From positions 2,046,001 to 2,110,000 of the forward strand of contig NZ_CAJQUM010000001.1 in the NCBI RefSeq assembly GCF_907163265.1: a stretch of DNA of 64,000 bases. The letters are read 5' to 3'. Made by a program: the position numbers and the translations under genes. Under the pieces are notes generated by a model. It was not told where the DNA came from. It made no database searches and saw only the letters and a program-made list of their open reading frames with translations. Shown in pieces: positions 1 through 8,912 of this stretch (the stretch's first letter is position 1; each line of letters begins with the position of its first letter). Origin of the DNA: Georgfuchsia toluolica. Its GTDB lineage: Bacteria > Pseudomonadota > Gammaproteobacteria > Burkholderiales > Rhodocyclaceae.

Positions 1-632
1 GTCGTCTTGGTCTTGACGTCGGTATGGGCGGCGTGGAAGTTGACCGTGTAGGTTGGCATGAACTCGTAGGCCAGATTGAATTCAAGATAGCTCGATCCCT
101 TGGAATCATCGGTGAACGCGGGAACGCCGCCAACCATGAAGTTCTTGTTCAAGCCGAACCAGTCGGTCAAGAAATACGAGTACTTGACGCTCATGAATTT
201 GTAGGAAAGGCCGACGTTTGCCTCGAATGAATTGAAGGAATCGCCGCTAATGTCAAAAGCGGTCTTGTTCAGGTCGGCGCCAGGGTAGTAATAGCCGTGA
301 CCGCCTGCGGTCCAGCCCCAGTCGTCGTTGATCTTGCCGTTGTAGCCGCCGTAATAGTCGAATTCCAGGCCAGAACCGCCCGGGTAGGTGTTGTTGCTAA
401 CGTTCGAACCCCACAGGCCGGCATACCAACCGCTGGAATGGACAAAGTCCGCGCCGCCCTGAATGGCCGGCTTGTGCCAAGTTTGAGTCATGCCACGGAA
501 ATAATAGTCGCTGACGCCATAGATGTTGGTCGTCACGGTCCAGGGACTCGCGGACGCATCGGCGGCCATGGCGGAACCTGCTGTCAGGAAGACACTGGCT
601 ACGGCGGCTGCAATCAGGGTTTGCTTCATCAT
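1..632 (-). CDS. TorF-family putative outer-membrane porin (3' end cut by window)
   Basis: The visible part encodes about 210 residues and runs off the left edge. It opens with a Sec signal peptide (MMKQTLIAAAVASVFLTAGS, cleavage near AMA-AD). The mature part is rich in Tyr, Gly and Trp with alternating beta-strand character, for example the YGVSDYYFRG stretch near residue 38. That pattern is typical of the proteobacterial family TIGR02001 (TorF). The start was chosen at 632 because AGGAGAA lies just upstream. Its role is presumably passive outer-membrane transport; the substrate is unknown. It is divergent from ubiK, with about 240 bp of AT-rich promoter region between them. Family inferred from sequence style; function unproven. 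Confidence 0.75.
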   Translation of the reverse strand, partial: MMKQTLIAAAVASVFLTAGSAMAADASASPWTVTTNIYGVSDYYFRGMTQTWHKPAIQGGADFVHSSGWYAGLWGSNVSNNTYPGGSGLEFDYYGGYNGKINDDWGWTAGGHGYYYPGADLNKTAFDISGDSFNSFEANVGLSYKFMSVKYSYFLTDWFGLNKNFMVGGVPAFTDDSKGSSYLEFNLAYEFMPTYTVNFHAAHTDVKTKT

Positions 633-869
633 CTTGGTTCTCCTGTGATTGAAAATAACGTGCTTGAAAAGTGACAATCAGTTACTGCACGGAGCGTGCC
701 AGCTAACAATATTTATATAAATCATTAAGTTGTAAGATTGTCTCTTTTGGGCACGCGAGACTGCGCACCGTTTTAACTCTCCCATGACCAATGACGCACC
801 AATCGCGTGCGGTCGATATCAAGCCATCCTCATGCTAGAGTGTCAGTCATCTGAAACAAGGACAAAGTC

Positions 870-1103
870 ATGACAAACAACAAGTTTCTCGACGAAATTT
901 CCAGCCGCATTTCCCAACTGGCCGTAAGCACGCCGGTGGCGGAATTCGAGAAAAACGCCAAGGCCCTGTTGTCTGGCGCGTTCTCGCGCATGGACTTGGT
1001 AACGCGCGAGGAATTCGACATTCAGCGCGAACTGCTGGCCAAGGCGCAGGAAAAGCTGGCGGCGCTCGAAGCGAAAATTAGCGAACTCGAAGCGCGTAAA
1101 TAA
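870..1103 (+). CDS. ubiK: UbiK, ubiquinone biosynthesis accessory factor (BMFP/YqiC family)
   Basis: A 77-residue all-helical protein. The N-terminal half (KFLDEISSRISQL...) is amphipathic. The C-terminal half (res ~45-77, REEFDIQRELLAKAQEKLAAL...) is a coiled coil ending in ELEARK, as in YqiC/UbiK, which trimerises and supports the UbiJ-UbiI ubiquinone-synthesis complex. Length matches the family (~80-100 aa). It lies 11 bp upstream of comM on the same strand, a common betaproteobacterial arrangement, and is probably co-transcribed with it. Confidence 0.88.
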   Translation: MTNNKFLDEISSRISQLAVSTPVAEFEKNAKALLSGAFSRMDLVTREEFDIQRELLAKAQEKLAALEAKISELEARK

Positions 1104-1114
1104 GCTTCCTGCCC

Positions 1115-2608
1115 GTGGCGCTCGCCGTTCTCAAAAGCCGCGCGCTGTCCGGCATGGATGCGCCGGAAGTTACGGTAGAAGTGCATCTGGCCGCCGGTCT
1201 GCCGGCCTTCACTCTGGTCGGACTGCCCGACACCGAAGTCAAGGAAGCACGCGACCGCGTGCGTGCTGCCATCCAGAACTGCCAGTTCGATTTTCCGGCG
1301 CGACGCATTACCGTCAATCTCGCGCCCGCCGATCTGCCCAAGGAATCGGGGCGCTTCGATCTGCCCATTGCGCTGGGTATTCTGATTGCATCAGGGCAGC
1401 TCAAGGCAAACGGCCTCGACCAATATGAATTCGCCGGCGAGTTGTCCTTGTCGGGCGAGTTGCGTCCGGTTCGCGGCGCGCTCGCAATGTGCATGCGCGC
1501 CGGCAAGTCGAATCGCGCTTTTATTCTTCCCGCCGCCAGCGCTGCCGAAGCCGCGCTCGCCGCCACTGCGCAGGTGCTGCCCGCGAATGCTCTGCTTGAT
1601 GTCTGCGCCCATCTCGCTGGCACGCAAACCCTTGCCGCCAGTGCGCCGCATCAAGCGGCAGTTGTCGACAACTATCCCGATCTCGCCGACATCAAGGGTC
1701 AGGGGCTGGCGCGCCGCGCGCTCGAGGTCGCCGCAGCCGGCGGTCATTCGATTCTTTTCTCCGGCCCGCCCGGCACCGGCAAATCGATGCTGGCCAAACG
1801 CCTGCCGGGCATCCTGCCGCCGCTGACTGCGGATGAGTCGTTGCAAAGCGCAGCCGTGCTTTCGCTCGCTGGCAGCTTCGCTCACGCACGTTACGGCATG
1901 CGCCCGTTTGCAGCGCCTCACCACTCGGCCTCGGTGCCCGCATTGGTGGGTGGCGGCAGTACGCCGCGACCGGGCGAGATTTCGCTGGCCCATCACGGTG
2001 TGCTGTTCCTCGACGAGTTGCCCGAGTTCGAACGGCGCGTGCTAGAGGCACTGCGCGAGCCGCTTGAAAATGGCGTGATCCGCGTCTCGCGCGCAGCACA
2101 GCGCGTCGAATTTCCCGCCAGCTTCCAATTGGTTGCGGCAATGAACCCCTGCCCCTGCGGCTATCTCGGCCATTCAAACGGAAAATGCCATTGTACTCCG
2201 GATCAGGTGGCGCGTTATCGCGCCAAGCTGTCGGGGCCGTTTCTCGACCGCATCGACTTGATGATCGAAGTTCCACCTCTTTCCGATGTGGAACTGCAAG
2301 GCAAACCGCAGGGCGAACCTTCCAACGCAGTCAAGGATCGCGTGATCAAGACACGCCAGCGCCAGTTGGCGCGCCAGGGGAAAATCAATGCCCTGCTCGA
2401 CAGCAAGGAAATCGACACCCTTTGCGAACCCGACAGTAGCGGCGCAGTCCTGCTGAAGCAGGCCATTTCCCGGCTCAACCTCTCGGCGCGCGCCTATCAT
2501 CGTGTGCTCAAGGTCGCGCGTACCATTGCCGACCTCGGCGACAGTCAAAATATCAGCGGAGCACACATTGCAGAAGCCATCCAGTACCGGCGCGGCCTCG
2601 GTAGCTAA
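1115..2608 (+). CDS. comM: YifB/ComM-family Mg-chelatase-like AAA+ ATPase
   Basis: A 497-residue protein with a GTG start 11 bp after ubiK. The N-terminal ChlI-like domain (res 1-~175) begins ALAVLKSRALSGMDAPEVTV, as in ComM/YifB. A Mg-chelatase AAA+ domain follows, with Walker A GPPGTGKSML near res 215, a Walker B LFLDELPEF, and a MNPCPCGYLGH zinc-type motif, then a C-terminal chelatase lid. In other bacteria ComM is a hexameric helicase promoting branch migration during natural transformation. No other competence gene is visible here, so the role is inferred from the family. Confidence 0.93.
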   Translation: MALAVLKSRALSGMDAPEVTVEVHLAAGLPAFTLVGLPDTEVKEARDRVRAAIQNCQFDFPARRITVNLAPADLPKESGRFDLPIALGILIASGQLKANGLDQYEFAGELSLSGELRPVRGALAMCMRAGKSNRAFILPAASAAEAALAATAQVLPANALLDVCAHLAGTQTLAASAPHQAAVVDNYPDLADIKGQGLARRALEVAAAGGHSILFSGPPGTGKSMLAKRLPGILPPLTADESLQSAAVLSLAGSFAHARYGMRPFAAPHHSASVPALVGGGSTPRPGEISLAHHGVLFLDELPEFERRVLEALREPLENGVIRVSRAAQRVEFPASFQLVAAMNPCPCGYLGHSNGKCHCTPDQVARYRAKLSGPFLDRIDLMIEVPPLSDVELQGKPQGEPSNAVKDRVIKTRQRQLARQGKINALLDSKEIDTLCEPDSSGAVLLKQAISRLNLSARAYHRVLKVARTIADLGDSQNISGAHIAEAIQYRRGLGS

Positions 2609-3779
2609 AAGTTTGCCTTTTTTGCTTGCGGGTCTGGCCATGCTCGGCCCGTTCTCGATCGACACTTACCTGCCCGCCTTCCCGGCCATCGGCGTCAGCC
2701 TAAATGCCACCCCGATCCAGGTACAGCAAACGCTTACCGCGTTCATGGCGATGTTCGCCTTTATGATCCTCTGGCATGGCGCGATCTCCGATGCCATCGG
2801 CCGCCGTACGGTGATTCTCGCCGGACTCGGTTGCTACGTCTTCGCCTCGCTGTTCTGCGCCTTCGCCATGAGCATCAAAATGCTCTGGCTCGGGCGAGCG
2901 ATGCAGGGTATGGTGGGCGGTATCGGCTTCGTGGTTGGCCGCGCCGTGGTGCGCGACCTCTACGACGGAGCGCGCGCGCAGCGCTTGATGGCCAATGTCG
3001 CCGTGATTTTCGCCATTGCGCCGGCCATTGCGCCGGTGATCGGCGGCCAGTTGCAGCTCTGGTTCAACTGGCATGGCGTATTCTTTTTCCTGGCCTTGAT
3101 CGCCGCGGCATTATTGCTGTTGTCATGGCTATATTTGCCCGAGACGCTGCCCCGCAGCAAGCGCCAGCCTTTCGCACCGGGTTCGCTGTGGCAGGGCTAT
3201 CGCGGCATTTTCGGATCGATCGAATTCATTTTGCTCTCGCTGGCCCTCGCCGCCAATTTCGCCGCCTTTTTCATCTATGTACTGTCGTCGCCGGTGTTCC
3301 TGATCCAGCACCTGAAGCTTTCACCCCAGGATTTCGGCTGGATGTTTGCCCCCATGGTGTGCGGAATGGTGCTGGGCAGCCTGGCCAACGGCCGGCTGGC
3401 GGGGCGGCTCTCGCCACGGCGAACCATCGCGCTTGGCTACCTTGTGATGATAGCGTCATCGATCGGCAACGTCCTGCTTAACCTGTGGCTACCGCCCCAA
3501 TTGCCGTGGGCGCTGATCCCCCTCTTCATCTATGTCGCTGGAATGGCATTGACCATGCCCTGCCTGCAGTTGCTGGCGATGGATCTGTTTCCGGCACGGC
3601 ATGGCATGGCATCGAGTTGCCAGGGGCTGGTCCAGTCCGCTATCAACGCGGTGGTTGCCGGCGCCGTCGCGCCGCTGATGTGGGGCTCGACGCTGACACT
3701 CGCACTGAGCATGGTCAGTTTCATGACCGCCGGCCTGATCGCCTTCGGCCTCTCATTGCGGATGCGGCGAGCGACCTAA
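2568..3779 (+). CDS. Bcr/CflA-family MFS drug-efflux transporter
   Basis: An integral membrane protein of ~403 residues with 12 predicted helices. It opens PFLLAGLAMLGPFSIDTYLPAFP, the Bcr/CflA hallmark, and carries the MFS loop GAISDAIGRRTVIL between TM2 and TM3. Family members export bicyclomycin, chloramphenicol or sulfonamides; the substrate here is unknown. I chose the TTG at 2568 because CGGAG (2557-2561) sits 6 bp upstream and the hydrophobic part starts soon after. An upstream ATG at 2502 would lie deep inside comM. The gene overlaps comM by 41 bp, and its stop overlaps the convergent TSUP gene. Confidence 0.85.
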   Translation: MQKPSSTGAASVAKSLPFLLAGLAMLGPFSIDTYLPAFPAIGVSLNATPIQVQQTLTAFMAMFAFMILWHGAISDAIGRRTVILAGLGCYVFASLFCAFAMSIKMLWLGRAMQGMVGGIGFVVGRAVVRDLYDGARAQRLMANVAVIFAIAPAIAPVIGGQLQLWFNWHGVFFFLALIAAALLLLSWLYLPETLPRSKRQPFAPGSLWQGYRGIFGSIEFILLSLALAANFAAFFIYVLSSPVFLIQHLKLSPQDFGWMFAPMVCGMVLGSLANGRLAGRLSPRRTIALGYLVMIASSIGNVLLNLWLPPQLPWALIPLFIYVAGMALTMPCLQLLAMDLFPARHGMASSCQGLVQSAINAVVAGAVAPLMWGSTLTLALSMVSFMTAGLIAFGLSLRMRRAT

Positions 3780-4575
3780 AAAAACAATGTGTGCAGCATT
3801 TTTGCCACCAGCAACAGCAATATCGCGGCGAAAATTTTCTGCACCGTGGCAGGCTGCAGGCTGTGCGTGACCCCGGCGCCGAGCGGCGCCGTCATCACAC
3901 TCGCCAATGCCGTACCCGCTACCGCCGGCAAGTAGAGGTAGCCCAAACTGCCCGGCGGCATGCCTGTTTGGCTCCACCCCGAGATTGCGTAGCCGACCGC
4001 GCCCGATAGCGCGATAGGCAATCCGATGGCGGCGGAAGTGCCGATCGCATGTTGCACCTTGACGTTGCACCAGGTCATGAAGGGTACCGACAACGAGCCG
4101 CCGCCGATCGCCACCAGGGCGGAAACTGCGCCGATGACAATCCCCACCCCGGCTATGCCCATAGCACTTGGCAACTGGCGGTGCGGCTGCGGTTTGACAT
4201 TCAGGAACATCTGGATGGCAACACAAGTAATAAACGCGGCAAAGAAAATCCCCAGCGGCCGGGTCGGTACCTGGCTTGCCAACTGGGAACCCAGCAGCGT
4301 GCCGATCACGATGCCTGGCGCTATCTTGAGCACAATCGGCCACCGCACCGCGCCGCGCAAATGATGCGCGCGCAGGCTCGATATCGAGGTAAACACAATG
4401 GTCGCCATCGAACTGCCCAGCGCCAGATGCAATACGTGTTCGTGCGGGAATTGCTGCGCCACGAACAGCGAGGTCAATATCGGCACCAACACCACGCCGC
4501 CGCCGACGCCGAACAGGCCCGCGCAGAAGCCCGAAAACATGCCAAGCACGAAATACGCAAACAACCACATTGTCA

Positions 4576-4576
<1 letters not shown>
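3776..4576 (-). CDS. TSUP (TauE/SafE) family membrane permease
   Basis: About 266 residues with eight or so hydrophobic helices. It has the two-repeat TSUP pattern: FSGFCAGLFGVGGGVVLVP near the N-terminus and VIGAVSALVAIGGGSLSVPF in the second half. The family exports sulfite, sulfoacetate or other organosulfur anions; the substrate cannot be read from sequence. The start at 4576 was chosen because the ATG overlaps the TAA of the EVE gene by one base (TAATG), so the two genes look translationally coupled. The 3' end overlaps the convergent MFS gene by 4 bp. Confidence 0.88.
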
Positions 4577-5034
<458 letters not shown>

Positions 5035-5146
5035 GGTATGTCCACCCCCTTCCTGTCCCGTCTGATAAAGTCTTTCAGTGCATTGATTTTATTGATAAAA
5101 CAGTCTTCCCATGTCCGGGTGCTTCCTTTAGAATCCAACGTGAACC

Positions 5147-5169
5147 CCCACCCAATTCCCCACCCAAAC
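5147..5169. repeat. Integrase arm-type site, left
   Basis: A double CCCACCCAA motif (CCCACCCAATTCCCCACCC...) directly upstream of the integrase start. It matches 21 of 23 positions of the site at 11680-11702, in the same orientation. Position next to both att cores suggests integrase arm-binding sites; this is inference. Confidence 0.6.
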
Positions 5170-5183
5170 TCAAAGGAGCGCAC

Positions 5184-6533
5184 ATGGGCAAGAGATCGCA
5201 ACTGAGTTACGAAAACGCGAAACCCTTTGAGGGCAAAGACCGATTGCTGGCTGATGGCGATGGTTTGTATTTGCGCGTGCGTCCGCATGGTACGAAGACT
5301 TGGATTATCGATTACGAGTTTAAAGGCGAGCGTGCTAAGCCAACTATAGGAACCTATGATTCTAATGGTGCGCCGGGTAAAAGTATTTCTGATTGGTTAC
5401 GTCATGGCAGGTTATCGGTTGCTCAAGCGCGAGCAATTGCTGGAAGTTGGAAGGATGCCCGTCGCGCTGGTCACAACGCCCACCGTGAATGGGAGGCGCA
5501 ACTTTTCGAGGAAGCAGAGCAATTTGCAGCAGAAGTAGCGGCTAAAGCCGCTGAAGCCGCATTGCCTACCGTCGCTAATGCGATTGATCAATTCATGACA
5601 AAACACATAGCCGGTAAGAAGAGCGCAAAGGCAATCGGCTATCGTTTGGATTTGCTTTCAGACCTTTTGGGTGACAAGAAGATTTTCACGGTGAAACGTC
5701 AGGATGTAATTTCAGCAATTGAGTCTATCGCGGAGGGGCGAAGAACAAATAAGGAGGGACAGCATATCCCTGCAAAGCAGCTAGCTGGGGAAGTCCTGAT
5801 TCAAGCTAAGCGAGTTTGGCGCTTTGCCGAGTCAAGGGAATGGATTGAAACGTCTTGTATTGAAAAACTTACCCGCAGGGATTTCGACGCCAAACCCGTT
5901 AAACGCGAAGTAGTGCTCCGCCTTGATGAGGTTGTCGAACTTTGGCGCACGCTTAACGATCCAGAGCGTTGCAAAGCCGATCCGATTTCAATTGCCGCAT
6001 TGAAGTTGGTGATCCTTACTGGTCAGAGGGAGTGCGAAGTTACCAATGCTGCATGGACGGAGCTTGATCTGGAAGCCGGGTTATGGAAAATCCCCGCTGA
6101 ACGTACCAAGAAAAACCGCGCTCATCTAGTGCACTTGGCGCCGCAGGCCGTCAGCATCCTAAAGGCTTTGAAATCGCTAACGGGAAAATCAGCTTATGTA
6201 TTCGAGTCTCCGATGATAGAAGATCAGCCCATCTATGGCCGAAGCATTGGTAACGCACTCTCAACATTATTTAAGCGCAATGCGTTGCCCAACATCACGA
6301 AGTGCCACGTACATGATTTGCGGCGCACACTGATTACCCGCCTTCCTGATTTGGGCGTCGAGTTGTTTATTGGACACAAAATCGCAAATCACGTCTTACC
6401 GGGCGTCTTGGCTCATTACAACCATGCGGAATACCTTGAGCAGCGTAAAGCTGCGCTAGAGAAATGGGCGGACAGGATCGTGACCTTGGCCGAAGAGAAA
6501 AACGTGATTCAATTTCAGCGCGCCGCAGCTTAG
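5184..6533 (+). CDS. int: Tyrosine recombinase / integrase with N-terminal arm-binding (DUF4102) domain
   Basis: A 449-residue protein. Residues ~5-95 match the arm-binding domain of P4-type integrases (LLADGDGLYLRVRPHGTKTW). Residues ~130-225 are the core-binding SAM-like domain, and ~240-430 the catalytic domain. All catalytic residues are visible: R282 in TGQRECEV, K309/310, H377 and R380 in HVHDLRR, H398 in IGHK and the nucleophile Y412 in AHYNHAEY. AAAGGAG lies 9 bp upstream of the ATG. The gene reads inward from the left att site, as usual for such elements. It looks functional and should catalyse integration at the EVE gene. Confidence 0.95.
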   Translation: MGKRSQLSYENAKPFEGKDRLLADGDGLYLRVRPHGTKTWIIDYEFKGERAKPTIGTYDSNGAPGKSISDWLRHGRLSVAQARAIAGSWKDARRAGHNAHREWEAQLFEEAEQFAAEVAAKAAEAALPTVANAIDQFMTKHIAGKKSAKAIGYRLDLLSDLLGDKKIFTVKRQDVISAIESIAEGRRTNKEGQHIPAKQLAGEVLIQAKRVWRFAESREWIETSCIEKLTRRDFDAKPVKREVVLRLDEVVELWRTLNDPERCKADPISIAALKLVILTGQRECEVTNAAWTELDLEAGLWKIPAERTKKNRAHLVHLAPQAVSILKALKSLTGKSAYVFESPMIEDQPIYGRSIGNALSTLFKRNALPNITKCHVHDLRRTLITRLPDLGVELFIGHKIANHVLPGVLAHYNHAEYLEQRKAALEKWADRIVTLAEEKNVIQFQRAAA

Positions 6534-6550
6534 ATATTGGAGCTTCATCG

Positions 6551-6871
6551 GTGAAACACCCATTGACCAAGGAAAACGTAGCAATCGAACGAAGCAAGAA
6601 GATAGCCGCCAGCCTGCGGCAAATGCGCAAGAAAAGCAGCGGAATGGACATGAGCCCGCCCAGTGCCGGGAAACCGCGTAAGCCGGGTGAAAGTACAGCT
6701 TCACGCAACAATCGAATCATTGAGCGCTTTAAGCAATTGCAGGCGCAGAAGGAAATTAATCCCCGCAAGATTCGCGGTCAGCTAGCGCGTGAGTTTGATC
6801 TTTCACGGCAATACATAGAGAGAGTACTTAAGCCATACTTGTTGAGCGTAGCTGCGAGAATTCGCAGATAG
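6551..6871 (+). CDS. Small basic putative DNA-binding protein of the element
   Basis: A 106-residue Lys/Arg-rich protein with a GTG start; GGAG lies 8 bp upstream and the gap to the int stop is 17 bp. Residues ~75-100 (INPRKIRGQLAREFDLSRQY) read like a helix-turn-helix, with the rest low-complexity and basic. I recognise no family. It is probably co-transcribed with int and could be an excision or copy-control factor, but that is a guess from position. Confidence 0.55.
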   Translation: MKHPLTKENVAIERSKKIAASLRQMRKKSSGMDMSPPSAGKPRKPGESTASRNNRIIERFKQLQAQKEINPRKIRGQLAREFDLSRQYIERVLKPYLLSVAARIRR

Positions 6872-6873
6872 CA

Positions 6874-6967
6874 GGTTGCATATCGGTTGCAATCGGTTGC
6901 ATTTGCGGCCCAAAGGCCGTAACAGAGCGTCTTTATGGCCCGCTGAAAATGCAACTTGAATGCAACC
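6874..6967. repeat. Iteron-like GGTTGCA repeats
   Basis: Three direct copies, GGTTGCA 6874-6880, ATCGGTTGCA 6882-6891 and ATCGGTTGCA 6892-6901, followed by inverted copies TGCAAC 6950-6955 and TGCAACC 6961-6967. They fill the only intergenic gap between the basic-protein gene and alpA. They could be binding sites for AlpA, the small basic protein or the Rep-like protein, or part of an origin. Confidence 0.6.
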
Positions 6968-7029
6968 AAACGCCTCTGTCAAGCTTGTGACATCCGGAAT
7001 GTTCCGGCGCAATCTTTGGGGGTAAATCT

Positions 7030-7242
7030 ATGGCCATGTCTGAGAATCGCCACGCTGCAATATTGCGGCTGCCGCAAGTCATTTCACGTACAGGACTATC
7101 GCGAAGCACAATCTATCAGCGTATTAGCGATGGCGAATTTCCGCAGCAGATCAATTTGGGTGCCAATTCGGTAGGCTGGATAGAAGCCGAAATCGACGAA
7201 TGGGTTACATCATGCATTCAAAAGAGCAGGGAAGCCGCTTAA
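7030..7242 (+). CDS. alpA: AlpA-family phage/element transcriptional regulator
   Basis: A 70-residue MerR-like winged-helix protein with the AlpA signature RLPQVISRTGLSRSTIYQRI, then DGEFPQQINLGANSVGWIEAEIDEW. AlpA proteins of P4-like satellites and integrative elements activate excision or integrase genes. GGGGG lies 8 bp upstream of the ATG. The upstream GGTTGCA repeat array may be its operator. Confidence 0.92.
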   Translation: MAMSENRHAAILRLPQVISRTGLSRSTIYQRISDGEFPQQINLGANSVGWIEAEIDEWVTSCIQKSREAA

Positions 7243-7303
7243 CCGCCTCTGCTATTGGATGGCATCGCATAATGCGGCCTCCGTTTTTCCTAGCAGTCCA
7301 GTT

Positions 7304-7323
7304 TTTTGAAATCGATTTCAAAA
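7304..7323. promoter_or_regulatory. 20-bp perfect palindrome upstream of rep-like gene
   Basis: TTTTGAAATCGATTTCAAAA is a perfect palindrome centred at 7313/7314, in the gap between alpA and the chosen rep start. Symmetry and position suggest an operator for a dimeric regulator or part of an origin. No protein can be assigned to it from sequence. Confidence 0.5.
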
Positions 7324-7409
7324 TCGAGGGTGCGGGCGCCTCTAATAAGCGCGTAAGAATACATATTCATGGCATAGGATATGGTTACACCATTCAACTA
7401 TCCTTGTTT

Positions 7410-8309
7410 ATGCCTAGAGTTCCAGCCTTATTTATAGACAAATTAGCAATTACCATCCCACTGGACGGCCAAAGAAGGCAGGAAGTGCGATTAGCTGTTG
7501 ACGACTCATCTGAACAATGGGGAGATTTTGTTTCCCTCGCATCGTTGCGGAATAGAAGCTATATCAGGCAATTCCGATTCACCACACCAGACGGAGCGGT
7601 AGCAACCTTGTTGCTTGAGCCTACCAATCGCCGTAACAACGAATTCAAGCTGGAGTATTCACCAAACAATTTTGGTCAGTCTGGGCGGGCGCTGCTTGGC
7701 GAATACCTTCAAGTTATTTTGGGACGCACATATCTGGAAGACATCTGGAACGCCAAATTAACCCGTCTGGACGTTGCATTCGATATCCGAAGGGTTCCCC
7801 TTCAGGATTTGTTAATTACCGACACCAAGAGCCGTAAATCGTCAATTATTCGGGGTGTGGAAGGTAAAGCTGAGTCCTACTATTTCCCCTTTACGGGAAC
7901 AAATCAGCTATGTGTCTATGACAAGCTAAAGGAAATCGATGATCGGCTGGGTTCTCCGCCAACAAATCGCAAGCGCGCCCCATGGGTACGCTTTGAATAT
8001 CGGTATCGAAGGCTTAATCGCTACACCCTGGCTAACGTTGTCGGGAGGATGGAAAACCCATTTCACAATTTCGAGGTGAAGCAATTCGGGATGGCGCAGG
8101 CGCGAATCTCCGTTGATCGCTTGCGCATGCTCTTTGACGCGTGCCGGTTACAGGGCTTGGATGCCGTTTTGGAAGAGATTCCCGACATAGCCGCCCGCGC
8201 TACATATTCCCTCGCCTATCGCACTTTCCCGGTACCAATATTCTGGCAACGTAGGACATCTATTTGGGGTGGACTGAGGGCGGCAATCGAGCGATCTTTA
8301 CCTACCTAG
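7410..8309 (+). CDS. Rep_trans-type replication initiation protein (element-encoded)
   Basis: About 299 residues from the ATG at 7410. It has the pattern of the phage/plasmid replication-initiation-factor family (Rep_trans): LTRLDVAFDI near residues 117-126, a central CVYDKLKEI (~168-176) and a following RFEYRYRRLNRYTL, as in rolling-circle initiators of plasmids and filamentous phages. Start is uncertain: the frame stays open back to 7200, inside alpA, but the extra part looks non-coding and holds a 20-bp palindrome. Its presence suggests the excised element can replicate. No clear SD is visible. Confidence 0.72.
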   Translation: MPRVPALFIDKLAITIPLDGQRRQEVRLAVDDSSEQWGDFVSLASLRNRSYIRQFRFTTPDGAVATLLLEPTNRRNNEFKLEYSPNNFGQSGRALLGEYLQVILGRTYLEDIWNAKLTRLDVAFDIRRVPLQDLLITDTKSRKSSIIRGVEGKAESYYFPFTGTNQLCVYDKLKEIDDRLGSPPTNRKRAPWVRFEYRYRRLNRYTLANVVGRMENPFHNFEVKQFGMAQARISVDRLRMLFDACRLQGLDAVLEEIPDIAARATYSLAYRTFPVPIFWQRRTSIWGGLRAAIERSLPT

Positions 8310-8494
8310 CAAATGGGCATCTGTTCATTAAACTATGAAAGTCCGTTAAATCGTACTTTTATGCGTATTTGCGATATTTTTTGATCCTTATGCTAATTAA
8401 AATAATCGCTTGTGGGCATTCTCTGCAAATCAAAAACAATGGTGCAGCAAGTTTTCTGTAGATACCACCTTTTGATTTCTACCCCATAGGATTC

Positions 8495-8818
8495 TTATTT
8501 TCGTGTCATTTTCCGCACCAGATATTTTTTAACTTCTTCCTGTTGCGGGCGCAATAGCGAATTCAACAGTATTAGCAGTTCTGCTAACAGCTCATCCTCC
8601 GAATAAAAATATGGAACTGGCACTCCCAGAACAGATGCCAAATTCTTTATCGTCAGAAAGTCGGGGGCATGCTTGCCCTGTTCATATTGATTGATACGCG
8701 GACTTGCCGAATCTACATGGATGCCCGCTGCAATGCCCAAAGCCTTTTGGGAAAGCCCTTTACGTACTCTGGCTTCCCGCAAACGCCTTGCCACTATTGG
8801 CAATCCGTTATCCGACAT
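8495..8818 (-). CDS. XRE-family helix-turn-helix repressor
   Basis: A 107-residue protein with an HTH_3 domain (res ~8-70): RRLREARVRKGLSQKALGIA, then INQYEQGKHAPDFLTIKNLASVLGVPVPYFY. A short C-terminal tail follows. The start at 8818 was chosen for its GGGG 6 bp upstream; a TTG at 8833 is possible. It is divergent from the Mrr-type gene, and the 94-bp gap holds four CTTAG half-sites, so it probably represses itself and that nuclease gene. It could also time the R-M genes; that is inference. Confidence 0.88.
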   Translation of the reverse strand: MSDNGLPIVARRLREARVRKGLSQKALGIAAGIHVDSASPRINQYEQGKHAPDFLTIKNLASVLGVPVPYFYSEDELLAELLILLNSLLRPQQEEVKKYLVRKMTRK

Positions 8819-8850
8819 CCCTAACCCCAGCAATTCGAGGCTAAAAGAAT

Positions 8851-8904
8851 CTTAGTTTTTACTTGACGTGGATACTAAGGAATACTTAGCATAAGTCTCC
8901 TTAG
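8851..8904. promoter_or_regulatory. CTTAG/CTAAG operator cluster and promoter between XRE and Mrr genes
   Basis: Half-sites lie at 8851-8855 (CTTAG), 8875-8879 (CTAAG), 8885-8889 (CTTAG) and 8900-8904 (CTTAG). The middle pair forms CTAAG-GAATA-CTTAG. A TTGACG -35-like hexamer at 8863-8868 reads toward the nuclease gene, with the inverted repeat over its spacer. A repressor bound there would block transcription. Confidence 0.6.
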
Positions 8905-8912
8905 ATAGTTCT

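Noticed and set aside
2502-2567. Longer N-terminus of the Bcr/CflA exporter from the ATG at 2502
   Set aside because: The extension overlaps comM heavily and is not family-like. The TTG at 2568 has a good SD.
7200-7409. Longer N-terminus of the Rep-like protein
   Set aside because: It starts inside alpA, crosses a 20-bp palindrome and lacks family resemblance. Kept only as a possibility.
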